Below, one piece after another: positions 7,411 to 13,292 of a stretch of 19,707 nt of DNA. This DNA comes from JANMEB01 sp041740495 (GTDB lineage: Bacteria; Planctomycetota; Planctomycetia; Pirellulales; Pirellulaceae). A program made the translations under genes and the position numbers. Each line of letters opens with the position of its first letter. The stretch's first letter is position 1. Under the pieces are notes generated by a model that saw only the letters and a program-made list of their open reading frames with translations, did not search any database and was not told where the DNA came from. The stretch lies in NCBI GenBank assembly GCA_041740495.1, contig JBGSLW010000264.1, positions 1-19,707 on the forward strand, given 5' to 3'.

Positions 7411-7941
7411 TTACTTTTTCGAGTCGGCCGGCGCCGGCGACGTCGCGCTGGCCTCTGCTTTGTTGGGGATGATCACGCCGAACAGATGCCCACCGACCTC
7501 GCCGTGCGACCAGGTGCCGGCGTATTGCTTCTTGTCCAGATCGAACAACACCTGCGCATCAAACGTCCCCATCAGGGGAACCTCGAAATTATCCAGGCTG
7601 ATGACCGGCGTCGATCCTGCCCATTCAATCGGCAGCGGGATCGGGACCGTGACGTCATGCTCTCCGTATTTGATCCGCGCCTTGATCATCCACAGGTTGC
7701 CCTCGTCCATTTTTTTGCATTCGAGGATGTGATATTCCTCGCGGGTCAAGTCGCCAGCCTCCTTCCCGACGACGGTGAAACTGCCCGAAAGTTTGGCGCC
7801 CGACAAGGTTTTGCTCAAAAGTTCAAAACGCGCCTGTGTCGCCTCGTCTGGCGGAGCTGGATCTTGAGCGATACCGGGTGACGACCAACTGGCTCCGATC
7901 AATAGCCCGCAAATCCACGCGCAGTGTGCTCGACGAAACAT
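7411..7941 (-). CDS. Small secreted protein of unknown function
   Basis: A 176-residue protein with a plausible Sec signal peptide, MFRRAHCAWICGLLIGASWS followed by SPGIAQ, with cleavage expected after the Ala-Gln region near residue 25. The mature part alternates hydrophobic and polar residues like a beta-rich domain (LSGSFTVVG, HDVTVPIPLPIEW, VISLDNFEVPLMGTFDAQVL) and ends in a lysine-rich tail (PADSKK). I do not recognise the family. The start is supported by a GAGG about 9 nt upstream of the ATG, one of the few good ribosome binding sites here; the longer frame to 8037 runs through an inverted repeat and is rejected. It is the first gene of the cluster leading to the double-DinB gene. Confidence 0.85.
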   Translation of the reverse strand: MFRRAHCAWICGLLIGASWSSPGIAQDPAPPDEATQARFELLSKTLSGAKLSGSFTVVGKEAGDLTREEYHILECKKMDEGNLWMIKARIKYGEHDVTVPIPLPIEWAGSTPVISLDNFEVPLMGTFDAQVLFDLDKKQYAGTWSHGEVGGHLFGVIIPNKAEASATSPAPADSKK

Positions 7942-7990
7942 CGCAAGATCCTCAGAAGGAGTTGACGAATCAGGGCAGAACAATTGGATT

Positions 7991-8056
7991 GTAGAACAGT
8001 TGTCCTCAATTGTTCCAGCACTCCGGGGACCGAACAATTGAGGACAATTGTTCTAC
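7991..8056. repeat. 25-bp near-perfect inverted repeat
   Basis: The left arm 7991-8015 and right arm 8032-8056 are reverse complements over 25 nt with one mismatch; the loop is 16 nt (8016-8031). The core of each arm is GAACAATTG or its complement, and a further GAACAATTG sits at 7978-7986, outside the left arm. The element lies 50 nt upstream of the secreted-protein ATG, so it would form a long stem in a leader transcript or act as a mobile palindromic repeat. Confidence 0.85.
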
Positions 8057-8226
8057 ATTGGCTGGATGATAGCACGTGATGGCTTGTGCATTGTATCGCT
8101 TGCGGAATGCCTGGTGGTTCCTGTCGGCAGCGCGGCGGAGATCTGCAGAGAACCGAATGAATCGGTAAGGCGTGAATGCCGTGGAAACTGGCGATTCGGG
8201 AGTCACGCGGCCGACGGATGGCGGCG

Positions 8227-8295
8227 GCGGAAAGTTGATTTTAAAAAGTGAAACTTCGCCCTTGACCTTTGCGGGGCGTTGAAGTAACTTTCCGC
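8227..8295. repeat. Nested two-stem inverted repeat, possible structured RNA or operator
   Basis: The outer stem pairs GCGGAAAGTT (8227-8236) with AACTTTCCGC (8286-8295), a perfect 10 bp. Directly inside its right arm, an inner stem pairs ACTTCGCCC (8253-8261) with GGGC (8274-8277) and GAAGT (8281-8285), leaving a 3-nt GTT bulge and a 12-nt loop. The inner stem abuts the outer one, which suggests coaxial stacking. No known riboswitch family is recognised. Confidence 0.4.
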
Positions 8296-8672
8296 GATCG
8301 TCGCCGACCGAGGGAGTCAAAACCTAAAAGCGGCGGCGGCATCGTTCGCAAAGTTTGACGGCGAAATCATGGAGGTGTTTTCACCGACGAATTTGAACGC
8401 CGCGGAAACGCCATAGCACGGAAGCTTGGCAAAGGCGGCGAGAACGAGCCAGTTCCGTTCGACGACGGCGCAGCTTCACGGATGAGCGGCCCGCTCGACC
8501 AATCGCTCTCGGCTAAAATGTGCAATCCTACCCCCCCTGGGATTCGTATTTTACCGAGAGCTTTTTTTATGCGCCGAACAGGACGCAGGCAGGCGGGGTG
8601 ACATGCATCAAGCGCCGCGTTATGCTGCGGCTTCTCTCCAGGTGCTTTCCCGACCCGCTGGGACCATTCGCG

Positions 8673-9461
8673 ATGAAATTGAGTTTACATCAGCAGATTG
8701 CCGTGGTTTGCGGCAGTTCGCAGGGAATCGGATCGGCGACGGCACGTGCGTTGGCGGACTTGGGCGCGTCGGTGATTCTGGTCGCCCGTGACCCGGCACG
8801 ATTGCAGGCGACTCGCGACAAATTATCCACGCGCGACGGTCAAGAGCATCATTACTTTGCTCTGGACTTTACCGACCGCCACGCGGTGGCGCGGGTTGCA
8901 GCCGATATCGTCAAGTCCGTACCCACCTTGCACGTCTTGGTCAACAACAGCGGCGGTCCACCCGCAGGGACTGCCTTGGAGGCGACACCGGAACAATACG
9001 AAACGGCTTTCACCAGCCATCTCTTGGCCAGCCAACTGCTGGTGCAGGCCATCGCCCCGCGTATGATCGCTCAGCGTTACGGGCGAATCGTGAATATCAT
9101 CTCCACGTCGGTCAAACAACCGATCCCGGGGTTGGGCGTCTCGAACACGATTCGCGGCGCGATGGCCAGCTGGGCCAAGACGTTGGCGTGGGAGTTGGGT
9201 CCCTACCATATCACCGTGAACAACGTCCTGCCCGGATTCACGTCGACCGGACGGCTGGATGCCCTGATTCAAGGCAAGGCGGAACGCGAGCAATTGACGC
9301 CCGAACAGGTGGCCGGTGCGATGGCTCGCGAGGTCCCTTTGGGGCGGTTTGCCGATCCCAGCGAAATCGCCGCCGCGGTCGCTTTTCTCGCTTCGCCTGC
9401 CGCCAGCTACATCAACGGAATTAACTTGCCGGTCGACGGCGGACGAACGAGTTCACTCTAG
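8673..9461 (+). CDS. SDR-family protein with a degenerate active site
   Basis: A 262-residue Rossmann-fold protein of the short-chain dehydrogenase/reductase superfamily. The nucleotide-binding motif is GSSQGIG (14-20), NNSGG is at 91-95, and the C-terminal PxG segment (LPGFTSTGRL) and VDGGRTSSL ending are typical of FabG-like members. The catalytic Ser aligns with Ser144. Thirteen residues on, the position of the catalytic Tyr is Ser157 and the position of the catalytic Lys is Arg161 (GVSNTIRGAMASWAKTLA). It therefore lacks YxxxK, resembling a known FabG-like subgroup that departs from the SDR catalytic tetrad. Activity and substrate are unknown. The ATG at 8673 was chosen because the protein then begins right before the first beta strand; the frame is open to 8520. 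It is monocistronic and convergent with the sulfatase gene. Confidence 0.92.
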   Translation: MKLSLHQQIAVVCGSSQGIGSATARALADLGASVILVARDPARLQATRDKLSTRDGQEHHYFALDFTDRHAVARVAADIVKSVPTLHVLVNNSGGPPAGTALEATPEQYETAFTSHLLASQLLVQAIAPRMIAQRYGRIVNIISTSVKQPIPGLGVSNTIRGAMASWAKTLAWELGPYHITVNNVLPGFTSTGRLDALIQGKAEREQLTPEQVAGAMAREVPLGRFADPSEIAAAVAFLASPAASYINGINLPVDGGRTSSL

Positions 9462-9587
9462 TCGACCCTGTGACCAAGTGTGTCGCCCCATCGCGCTAAC
9501 CTCGGCCGTTTGGCGCTCGCCTATAGTTTCAGCCGGCGCACAAGTCTAAGGAACCCCAGGTTAGCAACCTGTGGAGAAAACGATGGG

Positions 9588-9620
9588 GTAGGCCGGAACA
9601 AGTCTTCGCGGTTCCGGCAC
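9588..9620 (+). repeat. Dispersed 33-nt repeat (GTAGGCCGGAACAAG... type), copy 1
   Basis: This stretch, beginning GTAGGCCGGAACAAG and ending TTCCGGCAC, is the reverse complement of 16173-16205 with one mismatch. Its ends contain CCGGAAC and GTTCCGG, so it can fold back on itself. Confidence 0.85.
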
Positions 9621-9653
9621 TATGGTTCCGGCACTATGGTTCCGGCACCGCGG
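9612..9653 (+). repeat. Three tandem 14-nt units (TTCCGGCACTATGG)
   Basis: Units at 9612-9625 and 9626-9639 are identical; the third (9640-9653) ends CCGCGG instead of TATGG. The array is an expansion of the right end of the dispersed repeat it overlaps. Confidence 0.85.
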
Positions 9654-9692
9654 TGATTCAGCGCGGAATGGTTCGCGGTGGAAGTCGTCGCA

Positions 9693-9720
9693 AGGCCTCG
9701 TTGTTTCCGGCCTATTTTTT
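9693..9720 (+). terminator. Candidate intrinsic terminator for the SDR gene
   Basis: AGGCC (9693-9697) pairs with GGCCT (9709-9713) across an 11-nt loop, followed by A and six T (9715-9720). The stem is short and lies about 230 nt beyond the SDR stop, so this is tentative. Confidence 0.35.
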
Positions 9721-9730
9721 CACCAGGCGA

Positions 9731-9749
9731 CAAGCGCTAGGCGGCTCAT
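9731..9749 (+). repeat. Second dispersed repeat module, copy 1
   Basis: CAAGCGCTAGGCGGCTCAT matches 16302-16320 (CTAGCGCCAGGCGGCTAAT) in 16 of 19 positions, same orientation. Both copies lie close to the end of the minus-strand gene of a convergent pair. Confidence 0.6.
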
Positions 9750-9785
9750 TGGCAGCCCGCTCCAAACCGCGATTGCCAGGGTGAG

Positions 9786-11270
9786 TCACTTCTCGTCGGA
9801 GATTCGATCTGGCGGGCGAACACCGCGACCCTTGTGCTGGGTGAGCTGATCGCCCAGCTCTTCGCGCCAGGATTCGGCGGCTGTTTGCAATCGGATCACC
9901 ACATCGGGGTGCTCGGCGGCGACGTTGACGCTTTCGCTCGGATCCGCGTGGAGGTCGTACAACTCCAAACCGATTCTTCGCTGCTGGTACGGCGCGGGCT
10001 TGCCCTCCGTTCCCCCGGGTTGCCCGTCCAACGATTGGTACGTGTGAGGGAAATGCAGCTTCCATTGCCGATCGCGAATCGCGCGGAGTTGGCCACCATA
10101 GTGCAGCGGCAGGGACTCGTGCGGGGAAAGGGCCCCTTGTTCCCCGGACAGCAACGGACCCAAGTCGTGGCCATCGATCCGATGGTCCGGGGTCTGTCCA
10201 CCGATAATCCGGCAAATCGTCGGCCAAAGATCGATTGTGCAAGCCAACTCGGAGCACACGGTGTCCGTGGGAATCTTTCCGGGCCAAGAAAAAATGGCGG
10301 GAACGCGCACCCCCCCTTCAAAGGCAGTTCCTTTACCCTCGCGAAAGCGACCCGCCGACCCCGCGTGATCGCCGTAACTCAACCACGGTCCGTTATCCGA
10401 GGTGAAAATCACCAACGTATTCTCGCGCAGCCCATGGCGATCCAAAGCGGCCACCACCTGGCCCAGCGACGCATCGAGTTCTTCCAGGGCGTCGCCGAAT
10501 AAGCCACGTGCGGTGCGGCCGGCGAACGGCGGCGAGGCAAACAACGGAACGTGGACCATGGCGGGGGCAACGTACAGAAAAAACGGCCGGTCGCGATGGC
10601 GATCGATAAAGTCGACCGCCCGTTCCGTGTACTGTGCGGCCAACATCTGCTGATCGTCCGCAGTGATCTCCGCATCCAGGATCTCGTTCCCCTGGTACAA
10701 CGGGAGCGGTGGATACCCCTGCTTGCGCTTCTGCATTTCCGGGGGCAGTTGCACCAGGTCAGGGTGCAGGGGCCACATGTCATTCGAATACGGCAACCCA
10801 AAGTACTCGTCAAAGCCGTTTTGCAACGGAAGAAACTGCGGGTGGTGACCCAGATGCCATTTGCCGACGCAGGCGGTTGCGTATCCGCGTTTGCGACACA
10901 ACTCCCCGAGCGTCACTTCGCCGGCGCGGATCCCCTGCTTTGCGTCTGGACCGAAGGCGCCATGAATCCCCAGGCGGGCATGCAGACACCCGGTGAGCAA
11001 CGCGGCCCGGGATGCCGAACAAACGGCGCTGGACACGAGAAAGTCGGTGAACCGACGCCCGCGCCGGGCGAGTCGATCGATTTCGGGGGTCGCGTATCCC
11101 AGAGGCCCCTGGTCGGAGTCGTGGAAACACCCGACGTCCGCATACCCCAGATCGTCCGCGAAAAAGATCACGATGTTGGGGGGTCGATCGCTTTCCTGGC
11201 CCCAGCCTGGGGTGCACCACAGGACGCAAAGCGCGAAGACGCCCCGCCACGGCGCACACGACTCGCGCAA
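9786..11270 (-). CDS. Sulfatase (formylglycine-dependent, arylsulfatase type)
   Basis: Hydrolyses sulfate esters, probably on sulfated polysaccharides or other exported substrates. The sulfatase signature is CSASRAALLTG: the Cys is converted to formylglycine by a maturase and the C-x-A-x-R motif is intact. The metal-binding Asp pair occurs in NIVIFFADDLGYADVG, with GKWHLG and FTSDNGPWLSYGDHAGSAGR further on, followed by GVRVPAIFSWPGKIP. A short hydrophobic segment (GVFALCVLW) before GWGQ suggests export. No ATG or GTG fits. The TTG at 11268-11270 gives 494 residues and a compact signal peptide, and another TTG at 11345 would give 519; the former is preferred but uncertain. It lies downstream of the coiled-coil gene (76 nt, or 1 nt with the longer start) and is probably cotranscribed. 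Planctomycetes carry many sulfatases; the substrate cannot be read from sequence. Confidence 0.95.
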   Translation of the reverse strand: MRESCAPWRGVFALCVLWCTPGWGQESDRPPNIVIFFADDLGYADVGCFHDSDQGPLGYATPEIDRLARRGRRFTDFLVSSAVCSASRAALLTGCLHARLGIHGAFGPDAKQGIRAGEVTLGELCRKRGYATACVGKWHLGHHPQFLPLQNGFDEYFGLPYSNDMWPLHPDLVQLPPEMQKRKQGYPPLPLYQGNEILDAEITADDQQMLAAQYTERAVDFIDRHRDRPFFLYVAPAMVHVPLFASPPFAGRTARGLFGDALEELDASLGQVVAALDRHGLRENTLVIFTSDNGPWLSYGDHAGSAGRFREGKGTAFEGGVRVPAIFSWPGKIPTDTVCSELACTIDLWPTICRIIGGQTPDHRIDGHDLGPLLSGEQGALSPHESLPLHYGGQLRAIRDRQWKLHFPHTYQSLDGQPGGTEGKPAPYQQRRIGLELYDLHADPSESVNVAAEHPDVVIRLQTAAESWREELGDQLTQHKGRGVRPPDRISDEK

Positions 11271-11346
11271 CCCTCGAAGACGGAACGGCGCCGGTCGGTC
11301 GCGGTGAACGCAAGCGTCACGGACCGGTCCACCCGGTTCGCGCAAC

Positions 11347-12951
11347 CTATTGGCTGGTTTGCACCATCGATTCGGTGCGTTCCTTAATTTCCTGGTAACG
11401 CACCTGGATGACTTTGTACAGCTTATTGATCTGATCCTTCAAGTCGGTCACTTCGGTCTGACGTTGGGCGAGCAACTGAGAAATCGTGTCGAAGTCCTTG
11501 TTCAAATTCTCGGCGTCGCGGGAGAGCTGATCAAAATAGGTGGTTCGCTGCCGCTCTTGGCTCTGCAGGTCCGCATCGGTTGCCTGCAAGGAAACGATTT
11601 CGTTGTAGAGTGCCAACCGCGCGGCAAACAGATCATCCAATTGCGCCGTATACGAAGATTCCAGGGCGGCAAAATCGTTGAGTCGGCGAACGTAGACTTC
11701 TCCTTCGTTCACAAACCGATTGCCTTCCGATTGGAGCCGCGTGGCGGTATCGGCGTCGACGATCAACACCCCGTCCTTGTCGACTCGATATTTCCCGCCC
11801 ACTTTCAATTCGTTCAATACCGCGCGGCCTTGACCGTCGAAGATCCCGGGATCTTTCACGGTCCCGGTGTCCGTATCGACTTCGAATTCCTGCGAACGCT
11901 CCGAGAATTTCAGCCGCTGAAACCGCTCCTCCAAACCGGGGGAAAATTCCTTCACCTGGCGGGTGTCGTTGTGCCGTGAAATCCACTCGTTGATGTCGCT
12001 GAGCCGCATCATGTCAAAGGCGTAGCGATCGATCAACCGCTCGTACACGGCGGCTTGCGCCGGATCGGCCAGATCCAAGCCGTATTTCTCGGGAGGCATG
12101 AATTGCTGCAACACCGCCCGGTATTGCTGCTGGTAATCATCGAAGTTGACGTTTTCTTCCTGCGGATCGATGGTGATCTCGCCGACCCGTTTGAAGGTAT
12201 CTCGCAAATCGGCCGGCATCGTTTCGTACAACGACCACAGTCCGCTTGGCGTACCGATTTCGGCAGCCAAGTCCGGAAAAATCGCCCGCGCGTCGACCAG
12301 CGGCTTTGCCTGTTCGTCTAATTGCGGCTGTCCCGTCGCCGGATCCACCACCAACGTCCGTTGTGTCTGCGCGACGGTGAGAATCGGCTGCAAGGTGGCC
12401 TGGTTGCCGTTCACCGAGACGACGGAAAAGGTTCCAAGAAATTCCGTGCCCGAGGTCGCATCCGCAACTCCGACGACCGGCCGTTCCAAAAAGGCAAAAA
12501 CCACTTTGCCTTCGCTCAACTGATTCTCTGCGGGGGGCGCTGCAGCCCCTTCCGCCGCAGGGGCCGGAACCGTCACAACGAAATTTGCGCCGCTCTGCGC
12601 AACCGAAACATTTTCCCAAACACGGCCACGCCCCAAGAGTTCGTTGTTCAATTCATTGGTGATCCCCGCGACCGTATCCAGTCCCGGACGAATGCTGTCG
12701 CGGCGGCCGTACTTCAATTCTTCCGCTTCGCGGATCGCCTTCTCGTAACGCCCCTCCAACTGCACATACGCCTGCTTCCATGCGTTGTGGACCTTGAACG
12801 AACGCGACACCGCAAGGCCGCCGAAAATGGCGGCGCAATAAACCAAGAACAGCAGCGTCAAATGCAACCAATGCCAACGCGTCCTGGCGCGATAAAGAAA
12901 CACCAAGAACGCGATCGAAAGGACTGCGATGACGGCAATCGAAATGTACAT
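11347..12951 (-). CDS. Membrane protein with two N-terminal TM helices and long coiled coils, function unknown
   Basis: A 534-residue protein of no family I recognise. Two hydrophobic helices lie at about 2-19 (MYISIAVIAVLSIAFLVFLY) and 29-49 (LHLTLLFLVYCAAIFGGLAV), separated by a basic loop (RARTRWHW). The second is followed by a charged helical stretch (YVQLEGRYEKAIREAEELKY). The middle (about 115-420) has a VVSVNGNQATL-like beta segment and an Ala/Pro-rich patch. The last ~110 residues form an almost unbroken coiled coil (LDDLFAARLALYNEIVSLQA onward, ending KERTESMVQTSQ). The ATG at 12949-12951 places the TM pair at the very start; the frame extends to 13023 without a sensible beginning. 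It is divergent from the TolC-family gene and upstream of the sulfatase gene. A link to envelope transport is inference. Confidence 0.88.
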   Translation of the reverse strand: MYISIAVIAVLSIAFLVFLYRARTRWHWLHLTLLFLVYCAAIFGGLAVSRSFKVHNAWKQAYVQLEGRYEKAIREAEELKYGRRDSIRPGLDTVAGITNELNNELLGRGRVWENVSVAQSGANFVVTVPAPAAEGAAAPPAENQLSEGKVVFAFLERPVVGVADATSGTEFLGTFSVVSVNGNQATLQPILTVAQTQRTLVVDPATGQPQLDEQAKPLVDARAIFPDLAAEIGTPSGLWSLYETMPADLRDTFKRVGEITIDPQEENVNFDDYQQQYRAVLQQFMPPEKYGLDLADPAQAAVYERLIDRYAFDMMRLSDINEWISRHNDTRQVKEFSPGLEERFQRLKFSERSQEFEVDTDTGTVKDPGIFDGQGRAVLNELKVGGKYRVDKDGVLIVDADTATRLQSEGNRFVNEGEVYVRRLNDFAALESSYTAQLDDLFAARLALYNEIVSLQATDADLQSQERQRTTYFDQLSRDAENLNKDFDTISQLLAQRQTEVTDLKDQINKLYKVIQVRYQEIKERTESMVQTSQ

Positions 12952-13034
12952 TCCGGTCGTTCTCTCGGGCAAACGAATGCGATTTAATGATTTTTCGACA
13001 GCCGCACGGCCCCAACATCGCAAAAAGCCGCTTA

Positions 13035-13049
13035 TTTATCGATGATAAA
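13035..13049. promoter_or_regulatory. Interrupted palindrome, candidate operator
   Basis: TTTATC and GATAAA flank a 3-nt GAT spacer. It lies about 84 nt upstream of the coiled-coil gene start and could be an operator or part of a promoter; the repressor is unknown. Confidence 0.35.
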
Positions 13050-13163
13050 ATGGGCAAGATGGCATGTCAAGAATTGAACCGTGGCGAGTCCCGGGCTGGG
13101 GCCCTGGCGAAACGGTCTCTCCGCAGCGTTAAGACGCGCCTGCGCACAAAACTAATTTAAAGA

Positions 13164-13186
13164 GTTTTCGGCATAGCCCCGAAAAC
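13164..13186 (+). repeat. 8-bp hairpin upstream of the TolC gene
   Basis: GTTTTCGG (13164-13171) pairs perfectly with CCGAAAAC (13179-13186) over a 7-nt loop. It precedes a possible alternative ATG at 13203 and could sit in the 5' leader of the TolC transcript. Confidence 0.45.
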
Positions 13187-13292
13187 CAGGAAAATCGGCA
13201 AGATGCGCAGTTCGGGATTTTTCCGCAATCGCGGCAAAACCACTCGGACGCGACTCCACCTGATTTTTCCTCCTCCTTTCCAGGGTCCCCAC

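Larger units (their letters stand above)
7942..8672. other. Long intergenic region between divergent genes
   Basis: 731 nt with no credible gene separate the minus-strand secreted-protein gene and the plus-strand SDR gene, so both promoters should lie here. It contains a 25-bp inverted repeat (7991-8056) and a nested stem structure (8227-8295). Small frames across it (for example 8006-8320 minus and 8048-8251 plus) have no signal or family resemblance. No confident promoter was recognised. Confidence 0.6.
9462..9785. other. Repeat-bearing gap between convergent genes
   Basis: 324 nt between the ends of the SDR and sulfatase genes. It contains a short palindrome CAGGTT-AGC-AACCTG (9558-9572), a dispersed repeat copy at 9588-9620, a 14-nt tandem array (9612-9653), a possible terminator (9693-9720) and a second repeat module (9731-9749). 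No coding potential is seen. Confidence 0.6.
12952..13292. promoter_or_regulatory. Divergent promoter region between the coiled-coil gene and the TolC gene
   Basis: 341 nt that should contain promoters for both genes. It has an interrupted palindrome TTTATC-GAT-GATAAA (13035-13049), a hairpin GTTTTCGG/CCGAAAAC with 7-nt loop (13164-13186), and AT-rich stretches such as ACTAATTTAAAGAG (13150 region). No consensus -35/-10 or -24/-12 pair was firmly identified on either strand. Confidence 0.45.

Noticed and set aside
8006..8320. 104-residue minus frame upstream of the secreted-protein gene
   Set aside because: It runs through the 25-bp inverted repeat and the nested stems and has no signal or recognised domain.
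7942..8672. Possible tRNA or known riboswitch in the long divergent gap
   Set aside because: No cloverleaf, T-loop GTTCRA pattern or conserved riboswitch core could be found; only inverted repeats are visible.
13050..13080. Possible sigma-54 promoter upstream of the TolC gene (TGGCATG followed by ATTGA)
   Set aside because: The GG element is present but the GC of the -12 element is missing at the required spacing.
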